A stretch of DNA of 44,400 nt from a virus, in the IMG/VR virus record IMGVR_UViG_3300036760_000022, positions 1 to 44,400 of that record. One strand, written 5' to 3'. The position numbers were made by a program, and so were the translations under genes. Below are positions 22,909 through 30,046 of the stretch, piece after piece. The stretch's first letter is position 1. Every line of letters starts with the position of its first letter. Below the pieces are notes generated by a model. That model did not search any database. It was not told the origin of the DNA and saw only the letters and a program-made list of their open reading frames with translations.

Positions 22909-23441
22909 TGGAACTAAATGATTTTGTTCAGCTAGTTAATCGTACAAACGTAGATGAGATAGATCAGCGGCGCGGTCAGTTCGCGTTCAACGCGCTTTAC
23001 GAAGTTCGTCCTGATCTTTCAGAACAGATACGAAGCAATTTCAATCTTGATCCATTTTATGACGATGATGTTTTACCAGCATTCTTCGGATGGTTACAAG
23101 AGAATTGGGCACAAACAGAGGAGACACCAGTGGACACAGAACCTAATTGGGATTATTCAGTTGAAGGTTACGAGGCTTATCTAGCTAAGAAACTTAAAGT
23201 AGCTAAGGCCGTCGCAAATTCAAAAGGTTATCGTGATGGAACAGTCATTGAGTTCGACGCTAATGGCGGTCTGACTTTTGCAGCTATTTACAAAGGCGGC
23301 AAATGGTGGACAACTACTACGATTGGCAAAGCCGCTAACGATTACTACAACAATCTAAGTATCCTGCTCGACAGCTTTGAGGATATAACGCGATTCGTTG
23401 TGTACAAGAAGGGGAAAGAACTTTATGTCAGCGGCGTATAA
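22902..23441 (+). CDS. Hypothetical protein with C-terminal beta domain
   Basis: 179 residues. Residues ~1-70 are acidic and helical (DEIDQRRGQFAFNALYEV; DDVLPAFFGWLQENW); residues ~105-179 form a beta-type domain with GLTFAAIYKGGKWWTTT and a terminal helix ending VYKKGKELYVSGV. A start at 22908 is also possible (TAATG). Unknown. Confidence 0.72.
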   Translation: MLMELNDFVQLVNRTNVDEIDQRRGQFAFNALYEVRPDLSEQIRSNFNLDPFYDDDVLPAFFGWLQENWAQTEETPVDTEPNWDYSVEGYEAYLAKKLKVAKAVANSKGYRDGTVIEFDANGGLTFAAIYKGGKWWTTTTIGKAANDYYNNLSILLDSFEDITRFVVYKKGKELYVSGV

Positions 23442-23589
23442 GTGTGATCGTTGCAAACTGGTTAAAGATGGTTTGAGTCAGAACAGCGGCGAACGAATAA
23501 TTGTTAAGAATCGCAAGGCCGAGGATTTGTGTGACACATGCACAAAAGAGTTTGAGTCTTGGTATGTCGGAGGTTTGAAATCTAAGTGA
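23425..23589 (+). CDS. Zinc-ribbon protein, 54 residues
   Basis: CDRC (residues 7-10) and CDTC (~38-41) form a four-cysteine zinc ribbon. AAGGGGAAAG ribosome site at good spacing. Ends in GTGA overlap with the next gene. Likely nucleic-acid or protein adaptor; unknown function. Confidence 0.75.
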   Translation: MSAAYKCDRCKLVKDGLSQNSGERIIVKNRKAEDLCDTCTKEFESWYVGGLKSK

Positions 23590-23768
23590 AAGACTTAGCT
23601 AAGGTTATTAAGAATTACTCAGCGCATAAGATGAGCACTTACTTCACAGTAAGGCACAAGTCGTGTAACAACATTTTTCGCGCCGACCTTAAACACCCCT
23701 TAGACGATGTTATTATTCACGAAAATAATTGTAAAAAGCCTAAAGGTAAGAAGAAAAAGCGCCGATAG
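23586..23768 (+). CDS. Small basic protein with lysine-rich tail
   Basis: 60 residues from GTG overlapping the previous stop. The C-terminal KKPKGKKKKRR is very basic, and two Cys occur 21 residues apart. Probably nucleic-acid binding; function unknown. Confidence 0.6.
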   Translation: MKDLAKVIKNYSAHKMSTYFTVRHKSCNNIFRADLKHPLDDVIIHENNCKKPKGKKKKRR

Positions 23769-23786
23769 GTTAATAAGGAGGACGAT

Positions 23787-24038
23787 ATGCCAGAAGCAGA
23801 CTATTGTGATATTAAAGCGCACTACCACGACAATTTTTTAGGTAATTGTGGAGTTGATTGTCAAGAAGAACCGGAACTAAAACGACTAGCAGCAGTTCTT
23901 AATGACCGGATGGGCCATACAATTTTTATGGAGAGTCGAGTTGCACAAGCCCATGAGTGGTTCGGACAGCGACGAGGCATTTATGCAATGCACCCTTTTG
24001 ATATTGAGGATTTGAGAAAGTTGGCAGGTGATGAGTGA
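23787..24038 (+). CDS. Hypothetical 83-residue protein
   Basis: Strong ribosome site AAGGAGGACGAT; the stretch AGGAGGACGATATGCCAG reappears at 31713. Contains CDIKAHYHDNFLGNCGVDC near the N-terminus, a possible Cys/His metal site, then an acidic helical domain. Overlaps the next gene by eight bases. Confidence 0.7.
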   Translation: MPEADYCDIKAHYHDNFLGNCGVDCQEEPELKRLAAVLNDRMGHTIFMESRVAQAHEWFGQRRGIYAMHPFDIEDLRKLAGDE

Positions 24039-24195
24039 AATAACCGAGGATATAGATAAAATTCTAAAAGAAAACATGATGCCGTCAATTCTTATGCAAC
24101 TTAACGGTGGCAAGTTAGATGATATTCACGAGTCTTATGTTGCCGGAATTAAAAACTCACGTAAAGAAATTGCTAAAAGGTTGCGCCGTGGTTAG
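24031..24195 (+). CDS. Small helical protein, 54 residues
   Basis: Acidic N-terminus (MSEITEDIDKILKEN) and basic C-terminus (RKEIAKRLRRG). ATG overlaps the previous gene. Not recognised. Confidence 0.6.
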   Translation: MSEITEDIDKILKENMMPSILMQLNGGKLDDIHESYVAGIKNSRKEIAKRLRRG

Positions 24196-24355
24196 AGGGG
24201 ATAAGTTCCGTTTGACTTCACGGCCAGGCCAGGTTTATACGTTTCTCTACATTTACAAAGGTGACATTATTAGCTACGGCGGCGACAAAAATCCAAAGGC
24301 GAGGCGGCAATATGAGGCTTTTCGACCCGACGCACCGTTTATTACGGTAAAGTAA
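24188..24355 (+). CDS. Small beta-type protein, 55 residues
   Basis: GTG start at 24188 with AAAGG eight bases upstream, overlapping the previous gene. SRPGQVYTFLYIYKGDIISY suggests an SH3-like or OB-like small barrel. The longer in-frame start at 24119 lies inside the previous gene and is rejected. Confidence 0.6.
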   Translation: MVRGDKFRLTSRPGQVYTFLYIYKGDIISYGGDKNPKARRQYEAFRPDAPFITVK

Positions 24356-24359
24356 ATGA

Positions 24360-24620
24360 ATGCAAAGTCTCCTGTTCTTGGCCGCGATTATTGGTGGAGC
24401 GATTTGGTTCTCATTTCGCTTTACTAAATACTTGCAATGGAAAGAACACCACTACTTGTATCGCGTCAAGTGTTCCGTTCACGGCACGATTCTGATGGAA
24501 ACAGGCGAGTATCCCAATATCTATGCATTCTTTTGCACATTGTGTTCCAGCCAAGACGACAACATAATTTTGGAACAATTCGACATTACACGTTTCAGCT
24601 TTTGGGAGCGAGTGGAATAA
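24360..24620 (+). CDS. Membrane protein with CxxC tail
   Basis: 86 residues: one N-terminal span (LLFLAAIIGGAIWFSF) then a cytoplasmic or extracellular part with CSVHG and CTLC cysteines that could bind zinc. An overlapping ATG at 24356 opens only a 23-residue frame. Ribosome site weak (GGTAAAGTAA). Confidence 0.6.
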   Translation: MQSLLFLAAIIGGAIWFSFRFTKYLQWKEHHYLYRVKCSVHGTILMETGEYPNIYAFFCTLCSSQDDNIILEQFDITRFSFWERVE

Positions 24621-24624
24621 ACAC

Positions 24625-24654
24625 TTGACGCGAATGCGTATCGTAGGCCACAAT
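24625..24654 (+). promoter_or_regulatory. Leaderless-type promoter for the endonuclease VII-like gene
   Basis: TTGACG (24625-24630), 18-base spacer, CACAAT (24649-24654), then TAGAGT and ATG at 24661, the same start junction as the rightward promoter at 21839-21873. Confidence 0.65.
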
Positions 24655-24660
24655 TAGAGT

Positions 24661-24987
24661 ATGGAACTATATGATACGCCTGACCGCGCCAAACACCGAA
24701 AAGAAATCAGTAATAGGCGACATAATGCTTCTATTTTACAGCGTAATTATGGGATCAGTTTATTTGAATTTGAACAAATGCTTGAAGCTCAAGACAATAA
24801 ATGCGCACTTTGCAAAGAGCCAGAACAAACTATTAGGAGAGGAAAGGTTCAATTATTGTCGGTCGATCACGACCACATAACGGGCAAAGTACGTGGCCTT
24901 TTATGTATGCAATGCAATACAACTTTAGGCAAAGTAAATGATGATATAGAATTTCTAACTCGAATGATTGCCTACTTAAATGCGTAA
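24661..24987 (+). CDS. Recombination endonuclease VII-like HNH nuclease
   Basis: 108 residues: YGISLFEFEQMLEAQDNKCA then CALC, VDHDHITGKVRGLLCMQCN and IAYLNA, the complete pattern of endonuclease VII of T4 type and its actinophage homologues: zinc cysteines C-x2-C twice and the DHDH-x-T/TGKVRGLLC catalytic signature. Would resolve branched DNA before packaging or cut host DNA. Starts leaderlessly; no ribosome site. Confidence 0.92.
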   Translation: MELYDTPDRAKHRKEISNRRHNASILQRNYGISLFEFEQMLEAQDNKCALCKEPEQTIRRGKVQLLSVDHDHITGKVRGLLCMQCNTTLGKVNDDIEFLTRMIAYLNA

Positions 24988-25336
24988 TACTGCTACAGTT
25001 CGTAACATGAGTTTCGCTTGGGAAGAACTTGACGAATATATGAAAACGCTTGAAATTGTATTCGAGCGACTTTCGCCCGCCGAGACTCACACAAGCGACG
25101 AGTACACGACCCGTTTGAGAAACAAGCTCACATACTACGGGCTTGATCTTAAAAATCCCCATGACGTAGCAGTCTTTCTATTTACCTTGTATTCCGTGAA
25201 TGAGCAAGCAGAGCGACTTCGCTTTTTGCACTTTCACGGAAACAAAGACGTTGAGAAATTCCTTGACACGTTCGCTATGAATATGGGCCTCCTAGCCAGG
25301 GATTTACTCAAGGACATTGAAGTAAAGGAATCCTAA
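24980..25336 (+). CDS. Hypothetical helical protein before whiB
   Basis: 118 residues from the ATG overlapping the previous stop; an alternative ATG is at 25007, preceded by TACAGT at -10 distance. Mostly helical (LDEYMKTLEIVFERL; YSVNEQAERLRFLHFH). Its stop overlaps the WhiB start (TAATG), so both are co-translated. No family recognised. Confidence 0.7.
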   Translation: MRNTATVRNMSFAWEELDEYMKTLEIVFERLSPAETHTSDEYTTRLRNKLTYYGLDLKNPHDVAVFLFTLYSVNEQAERLRFLHFHGNKDVEKFLDTFAMNMGLLARDLLKDIEVKES

Positions 25337-25581
25337 TGGAAGCCTGGTTTTTCCGAGCAAAATGCAGCGGAGCAGATCGTAATATGTTTTTCCCTAAAGA
25401 GGAGGACGAGGATTACGAGGAGCAAGTTCAGGCAGCGAAGGACTTCTGCGAGGACTGTCCGGTCAAGGACTTGTGCCTAGAGTATTCGTTCAAACACCCT
25501 GCCACGAAGAAGGCCGGAATCTATGGTGGAAAGACGGTTGAGGAGCGCCAAGCTATTGACAACCAGAGGCGGAAGAAGTAA
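25336..25581 (+). CDS. whiB: WhiB-family transcription factor
   Basis: 81 residues with four conserved cysteines, C10, C38, C41, C47 (CEDCPVKDLC), which bind a 4Fe-4S cluster, and the GIYGG turn at ~61-65 (usually GVWGG) before the basic helix. Found only in actinobacteria and their phages, hence strong host evidence. Probably binds the principal sigma factor and redirects host transcription; actinophage WhiB proteins are known to repress the host whiB2. TAATG-coupled to the upstream gene. Confidence 0.93.
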   Translation: MEAWFFRAKCSGADRNMFFPKEEDEDYEEQVQAAKDFCEDCPVKDLCLEYSFKHPATKKAGIYGGKTVEERQAIDNQRRKK

Positions 25582-25591
25582 GCTTGTATTA

Positions 25592-25678
25592 GAGGAGGTG
25601 TTCAGTTCGTGAAAAGCAAGAAGAAAAAAGAATCCGTTTCGGAGAATATGTCTTTAGTTTTCGTAAGAACACCTCCTC
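25592..25678 (+). promoter_or_regulatory. Long-range stem masking a Shine-Dalgarno
   Basis: GAGGAGGTGTTC (25592-25603), which contains the ribosome site of the 25609 gene, is the exact complement of GAACACCTCCTC (25667-25678) inside the same coding region. The 12-pair helix encloses a 63-base loop with the GTG start and an in-frame ATG at 25648. It should block initiation unless opened. Confidence 0.65.
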
Positions 25679-25854
25679 GTAACTTACGCCGCCAGCTATT
25701 CAGCAAGTACCCTTGCGGCATTTGTTCAACCCCTATGTCTCACCGAGACATTGTGACTGTTCAGCCTATGGATGAGGAGTCAGGATTCCGCATGATCGTC
25801 GCACACAGAACGTGTGTCGCGGGAATTGCGGTACAACCAGGAGAAGAAAAATGA
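25609..25854 (+). CDS. Zinc-motif protein under a masked ribosome site
   Basis: 81 residues from GTG at 25609 (AGGAGG 11 bases before); alternative ATG at 25648 after GGAG. Basic N-terminus (KSKKKKESVSEN), CGIC and H-x2-C (CGICSTPMSH, HRTC) zinc-binding pattern. Next gene overlaps its stop by four bases. Follows whiB by 27 bases. Function unknown, but translation looks regulated by the hairpin described separately. Confidence 0.68.
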   Translation: MKSKKKKESVSENMSLVFVRTPPRNLRRQLFSKYPCGICSTPMSHRDIVTVQPMDEESGFRMIVAHRTCVAGIAVQPGEEK

Positions 25855-26273
25855 GTAAAGTAGTTACAACGCAGCGCGTGTATATTGCAGGCCAAATGTC
25901 AGGGCTAAAAGACATGAACTTTCCAATGTTCGACGCAGCCAAGGAAGTATTGATTGCTCGTGGTGGATTTGACGTAACCTCGCCTGCCGACATGGATCGT
26001 GAAGCTGGTTATGATGGTACTCAAGATTCTCCAGAAGGATTCCGAGAAGAAGCTTTGCGTAAAGACGTTAAGGTGCTTTGCGAAATGGATGCGATTGCAT
26101 TCTTGCCAGGTTGGATGAATTCAGCCGGTGCGCGCCTTGAGGCTTTGATGGCAGTAGAAACCGGATTGCACTTGTATTTGTTTACCGCAGATTTGTCTTT
26201 GGTTCAAACATGCAGTAAGTCGTATGTTCTTGAAGGCGTGAGAAATGGAATTGACAAAACACTGGGACGATAA
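25851..26273 (+). CDS. DUF4406-type nucleoside-deoxyribosyltransferase-like protein
   Basis: 140 residues. VYIAGQMSGLKDMNFPMF near the N-terminus and CEMDAIAFLPGWMNSAGARL near residue 83 are the family signature: AGPMSG-type phosphate loop and the D-x-x-x-x-L-P-G-W-x-x-S-x-G segment. The fold is of the nucleoside 2-deoxyribosyltransferase/lysine decarboxylase superfamily; substrate unknown. Context with the dATP/dGTP-type hydrolase points to nucleotide metabolism. Confidence 0.88.
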   Translation: MSKVVTTQRVYIAGQMSGLKDMNFPMFDAAKEVLIARGGFDVTSPADMDREAGYDGTQDSPEGFREEALRKDVKVLCEMDAIAFLPGWMNSAGARLEALMAVETGLHLYLFTADLSLVQTCSKSYVLEGVRNGIDKTLGR

Positions 26274-26442
26274 ACCTCCCACAGTTGAAGAATTTTGGGA
26301 AGAACCACAACATGAATTGATATTGGAGGAACCGTGGCAGAATGGGTTAAACGAGAGAACCGAGAAATCGGAGACTACCTTCTCGATGAAACAACGGTTT
26401 ATCGCACTTCTAAAACGGGCGGCACAAAAGGCTCAAAGATAG
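26245..26442 (+). CDS. Small overlapping ORF, possible protein
   Basis: 65 residues, MELTKHWDDKPPTVEEFWEE opening, with a C-terminal basic helix (LLKRAAQKAQR). It overlaps the previous gene by 29 bases and the next by 109. The ribosome site is weak (GGCGTGAG). The acidic-then-basic pattern looks coding for the first 30 residues, but the 3' half may be a shadow of the next gene. Confidence 0.35.
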   Translation: MELTKHWDDKPPTVEEFWEEPQHELILEEPWQNGLNERTEKSETTFSMKQRFIALLKRAAQKAQR

Positions 26443-26780
26443 CCTCTTACAGCCAGATTCCGGTTCTCCCGCTGGCAGAACTAGCCTCAGTTTATGGAAT
26501 GGGCGCATTCAAATATCCAAATGATGAAGCCACCGGCTTGCCAAATTATATGCTTGGTATGCCATATTCTTGGCACATGGATGCTGTATTACGCCACTGG
26601 GAGCAATTTCGCGCCGGAGTCAACTTTGACCCACAGAGCGGCTTGCACGTTCTAGCACATAGCGCCTGGTATTCAATGACTTTGATGCAATACCAACTTC
26701 TTGGAATTGGCGAAGATGATCGCCATGTCAGAGTAAAAAACAGTTTTAGAGATTTCATTTCACCACCAAGCAAGCTATGA
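26334..26780 (+). CDS. dATP/dGTP diphosphohydrolase-like protein (DUF5664 type)
   Basis: 148 residues from GTG with GGAGGAACC upstream. The signature is: GSKIASYSQIPVLPLAELAS, VYGMGAFKYP, SWHMDAVLRHWEQFRAGVNF, SGLHVLAHSAWYSMTLMQ. This helical MazG-like family in phages hydrolyses dATP/dGTP and in some phages supports diaminopurine DNA. No purZ-like gene is present, so modified DNA is not indicated. Metal-ligand His and Asp are in the HMDAVLRH and LAHSAW segments. Confidence 0.82.
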   Translation: MAEWVKRENREIGDYLLDETTVYRTSKTGGTKGSKIASYSQIPVLPLAELASVYGMGAFKYPNDEATGLPNYMLGMPYSWHMDAVLRHWEQFRAGVNFDPQSGLHVLAHSAWYSMTLMQYQLLGIGEDDRHVRVKNSFRDFISPPSKL

Positions 26781-26791
26781 GGAGAGCACAC

Positions 26792-27487
26792 ATGAAAAGA
26801 ATACTTAGTTTTTTAGCAACAGTAAGTCTATTAAGTGGTTCGTTGTTATTGCTAACGGCAACAGCCGCGTCAGCTACTAGTGCGGAAAAGGTTTTCGTTT
26901 GTAAGTACGTTGGCACGCCAGGTGTAGACGAAACTTTACAGACCGGACAGAATCCTATTAGCGTTTCAGTTAATTCGATTGGAGTAGACCCAGTAGTTAT
27001 CGGTTCTTATTTCAATGATGCACACGGTCGCTCTTATGTTCTCGCATTTGACACCGGACAAGACGAGCCAGATGTTTCACAATGTCCTGGTTCTACAGAC
27101 CCAACAACGACAACTACGATTCAGGAGACAACTACCAGTGAGCAGACCACAACAACAACCATCGGAACTACCACAACCACTACTGACGGCGGAACAACCA
27201 CCACAATCGCCGAACAGCCAACAACTACTACAACAATCAGTGGAAGCACAACAACTAGTAGGCCAGACACTACTACTACTAGTGGAACAGAACCAACGAC
27301 TACTACGGCGCTTGCACCCAGTACGACAGTATCTAATGACAGCAGCCCTAGCAGTAACAATTACGTTGGTACTACGGCTAGTTTAGCCAGCACAGGCTCA
27401 AATAGTGGCACTAATGTTCTACTTGGCTTGGTGTTAATTGTAATAGGAGGAATCTTAATTGGAATCCGCCGCCGCTACCAAGTTTAA
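26792..27487 (+). CDS. Secreted, sortase-anchored Thr-rich surface protein
   Basis: 231 residues from ATG 26792, which has GAGGAGAG six bases upstream; the ATG at 26777 is the ribosome-site region itself. Signal peptide (MKRILSFLATVSLLSG... ending ATAASA), N-terminal domain VCKYVGTPGVDETLQTGQNP, a ~75-residue Thr-rich stalk (about 95-190), and a C-terminal LASTG motif followed by a hydrophobic span and RRR, the standard LPXTG-type sorting layout. The N-terminal domain is common in host actinobacterial surface proteins, so it is probably captured from a host. Overlaps the polymerase start by 29 bases. Confidence 0.85.
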   Translation: MKRILSFLATVSLLSGSLLLLTATAASATSAEKVFVCKYVGTPGVDETLQTGQNPISVSVNSIGVDPVVIGSYFNDAHGRSYVLAFDTGQDEPDVSQCPGSTDPTTTTTIQETTTSEQTTTTTIGTTTTTTDGGTTTTIAEQPTTTTTISGSTTTSRPDTTTTSGTEPTTTTALAPSTTVSNDSSPSSNNYVGTTASLASTGSNSGTNVLLGLVLIVIGGILIGIRRRYQV

Positions 27488-29183
27488 TCCGAAACTAACG
27501 ATTGTTGAAACCATCGAAGAAGCGGAAGCGTTTCTTCGGTGGCTAGACAAGCCAAGAGAAATACTTGGTTGTGACACAGAAACCACAGGGTTAAAGTGGT
27601 GGACGCCGAACTTCGTTCGCACCATTCAGTTTGGAGACAGAGAACATGGTTGGATTATCCCCGTTAGTTATTTTGGTAAGGTTGCTACGGACGCGCTACG
27701 GTCGTATCGCCGTCCTATCGTGTTTCATAATGCTAAGTTTGATTTACACGCACTAGAAACGCTCGGCGTAAAACTTGACAATACTCTCGTACATGACACA
27801 ATGTTTCTTGCGTGGTTGCTTGATCCAGCCGGAGCGCACCACTTAAAAGGTTTGTGTGACAAGTACATTGACAAGGACGCTAGTTTCGGTCAGTTCTTAC
27901 TCAAGCGTGTATTCAAAAAAGAGAAAGTTTCCTGGGACACAATTCCAGTTAATAATGAAATTTACTGGGTGTATGGGGCACTTGATCCTGTACTCGCCGC
28001 TGCGCTTTACCATGAGCTAATGCCAATGGTTAGAGAGCAAGGACTTGAGGATACCTACGAGTTGGAAATGGCAGTTATGCAAATCCTACGACAAGCAGAA
28101 ACACGCGGTACTCGGATTGACATGGACTACACGCAGGGACTTTATTCTTCTTGGGGGGCGCGCATAGAAGAATTAAAAGATTATTTCCGAACACAAATGG
28201 TTGAAAAACCTGGTAGCAAAATGCAACTTGTCACGGCCCTAAAGGCAGATGGTTGGAAGCCAGAAGAATACACCGCACGAGGAGAAGAAAAGCTTGACAA
28301 GACAATTCTTGCCGGACTTGAAACAGAACTTGCCGACCACATTATCGAATACAAACAACTTGTCAAATGGAGTTCAGCTTATTTGGAGAACTTCCTGAAT
28401 GACCAAACTAACTCAATTATTCACCCTTCTATCAATTCTTTACGAGCAAAAACTGGCCGCATGTCGATCACCAATCCTGCACTTCAAACACTTCCTCGCG
28501 GAGACAAGATCAGACATTGCATCATACCGCGCAAAGGTTACAAACTTCTTTCAGTCGATTATTCGCAGATAGAATACCGGCTACTTGCGCACTTTAGTAA
28601 TGAGTTGGCTTTGATAGAGGCTTATCTTAACGGCCAAGATGCGCACACAGCGGTTGCTACAGCGCTTGGGATCAGCAGAGACTTAGGTAAAACTTGTAAC
28701 TTTGCCGCCGTGTACGGTTCAGGGCCAGATCATTTCGCAGAAGTCGCTAAAGTTACGGTGCAAGAAGCCGAGAACTTCTTGAAACAGTATTGGGAGACAT
28801 TCCCTGGTATTGCGCACCTTTCAGAGACATTACAGAACTTGGGTCGGTCACGCCTAGAGAAGGAAGGCCGAGCATATATTAAGACACCGCAGCGACAGCT
28901 TGCACTAGGAGCAAAGGATCACAGATATTATGCACTTCTCAACTATTTATGCCAAGGTACGGCAGCCGAGGTACTTAAAAGCGCGCTTCTTCGTTTGGCT
29001 AATGCGAATTTAGATCAGTACATTGTCTTGCCGGTACACGACGAATTCATTTTCGAGCTACCGGCTAAGGACTTTGATGTTCTTTCAGAAAAAATACAAC
29101 GGTTGATGGAAGATTTGGATACGTTCAAAGTTCCATTGATTGTGTCAGCCTCAGAGGCTATGGACAGATGGGACGGAAAGTAA
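27459..29183 (+). CDS. DNA polymerase I, family A, with 3'-5' exonuclease
   Basis: 574 residues from TTG (AGGAGG eight bases upstream; the upstream frame overlaps). Exo I GCDTETTG, Exo II HNAKFDLHAL, Exo III YWVYGALDP. Polymerase motif A LLSVDYSQIEYRLLAHFS, motif B RDLGKTCNFAAVYG, motif C VLPVHDEF. No 5' nuclease domain. It replicates the phage genome with the primase-helicase and SSB encoded downstream. The TTG start is unusual in giving a weak-start replication gene. Confidence 0.95.
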   Translation: MESAAATKFNPKLTIVETIEEAEAFLRWLDKPREILGCDTETTGLKWWTPNFVRTIQFGDREHGWIIPVSYFGKVATDALRSYRRPIVFHNAKFDLHALETLGVKLDNTLVHDTMFLAWLLDPAGAHHLKGLCDKYIDKDASFGQFLLKRVFKKEKVSWDTIPVNNEIYWVYGALDPVLAAALYHELMPMVREQGLEDTYELEMAVMQILRQAETRGTRIDMDYTQGLYSSWGARIEELKDYFRTQMVEKPGSKMQLVTALKADGWKPEEYTARGEEKLDKTILAGLETELADHIIEYKQLVKWSSAYLENFLNDQTNSIIHPSINSLRAKTGRMSITNPALQTLPRGDKIRHCIIPRKGYKLLSVDYSQIEYRLLAHFSNELALIEAYLNGQDAHTAVATALGISRDLGKTCNFAAVYGSGPDHFAEVAKVTVQEAENFLKQYWETFPGIAHLSETLQNLGRSRLEKEGRAYIKTPQRQLALGAKDHRYYALLNYLCQGTAAEVLKSALLRLANANLDQYIVLPVHDEFIFELPAKDFDVLSEKIQRLMEDLDTFKVPLIVSASEAMDRWDGK

Positions 29184-29446
29184 TGCCGTATTTAACCGAA
29201 CAACGGAAGAAAGAAATTGAAGAAGAAATCTTCAACGCTGGATCGCTACCAGTTCTTCGTGGCCCAGGCGAGCTGAATTACGTTATGACACGCCTTATGC
29301 TTAACTACATGGAAGATAACGGTCTTGGATATTCAACTATTAACGATGTTATAGGTGCAGCCGAAGGTGCGAAGCTTGAATTCTATCGCCGATTCGCCGC
29401 CGATTATGAAGATACAAAGATTTTAGAAAACGGCGATGTTTACTGA
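29183..29446 (+). CDS. Small conserved phage protein (DUF6899-like)
   Basis: 87 residues from the ATG overlapping the polymerase stop (TAATG). YLTEQRKKEIEEEIFNAG, GELNYVMTRLMLNYME, YSTINDVIGAAEGAKLEFYR and YEDTKILENGDVY match a widespread small phage protein family usually next to replication genes, with an invariant E-x-N-G-D-V-Y end. Role unknown. Confidence 0.82.
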   Translation: MPYLTEQRKKEIEEEIFNAGSLPVLRGPGELNYVMTRLMLNYMEDNGLGYSTINDVIGAAEGAKLEFYRRFAADYEDTKILENGDVY

Positions 29447-29907
29447 TGTTAGTCCTTGCCGTTGATCCTGGTTTAAGAACTGGAATAGTCATGCTCACAC
29501 ATGAAGGTTTTCTTATTTCCGAAACCGTTGATCCGTTTGAAATGGGACGGAAAGTAGAACGCGCATTAGCAAGTGGCGACGTTAAAGCGCTAGTGTGTGA
29601 AGCTTATATAATCACAAAGGCAACACTGGAGAAGTCACGCCAGAACTATAGTTTGGAACTTATCGGAGTTTGTAAGTATCTTTGTGAAAAGTATGCAGTT
29701 GAGTTCATATTGCAAACACCAGGCGAAGGATTAAGTTTCGTCCGTAACGATAAAGATGAATTTGGAAAACTCAAGCGATTGGGCTGGTATGTTACAAATG
29801 ACAAAGGTAATCACCAAAACGCGGCGAGAAGCCACTTGCTTCTGTATATGGTTCGGAATAAATTGCTTGACCCTTCACGATTGTTGGAGGAATCAACTAG
29901 TGGCTAA
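29446..29907 (+). CDS. RuvC-like Holliday junction resolvase
   Basis: 153 residues. Ribonuclease H-like fold: DPGLRTGI with catalytic D7, CEAYI with E52, and C-terminal NHQNAARSHLLLYMV, in which the usual D/H acidic residue seems replaced by N in NHQNA. Would resolve branched DNA for packaging. Overlaps its neighbour by one base. The substitution is worth checking by alignment. Confidence 0.85.
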   Translation: MLVLAVDPGLRTGIVMLTHEGFLISETVDPFEMGRKVERALASGDVKALVCEAYIITKATLEKSRQNYSLELIGVCKYLCEKYAVEFILQTPGEGLSFVRNDKDEFGKLKRLGWYVTNDKGNHQNAARSHLLLYMVRNKLLDPSRLLEESTSG

Positions 29908-30046
29908 AGTCTACGAATATAAATGCAAAAATTGTGAAGGACTATTTGAGTTCCCCGACTTGGATCAGGAAGTTTGTCCTAAGTGTGATGGCTACTTGCA
30001 TCGCGTTTGGACTTCGGTTCATATTGATAAGCGAGGTTTACACTAA
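29900..30046 (+). CDS. FmdB-type zinc ribbon protein
   Basis: 48 residues from GTG with TTGGAGGAA upstream. MAKVYEYKCKNC ... CPKCDG, the standard Y-x-Y-x-C-x2-C ... C-x2-C form, with a C-terminal tail. Short zinc-ribbon regulator frequent in phage replication regions. Its stop overlaps the helicase ATG. Confidence 0.82.
   Translation: MAKVYEYKCKNCEGLFEFPDLDQEVCPKCDGYLHRVWTSVHIDKRGLH

Noticed and set aside
26250-26275. TTGACA followed by TAAACC, promoter-like
   Set aside because: Spacer only 14 bases, no matching transcript unit start, inside the DUF4406 gene end.
27121-27360. Val-rich minus-strand ORF
   Set aside because: Mirror of the Thr-rich stalk (ACN codons read as valine); low complexity with no start context.
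27015-27386. Plus-strand Gln/Leu-rich ORF overlapping the surface protein
   Set aside because: Frame-shifted shadow of the repetitive Thr codons.
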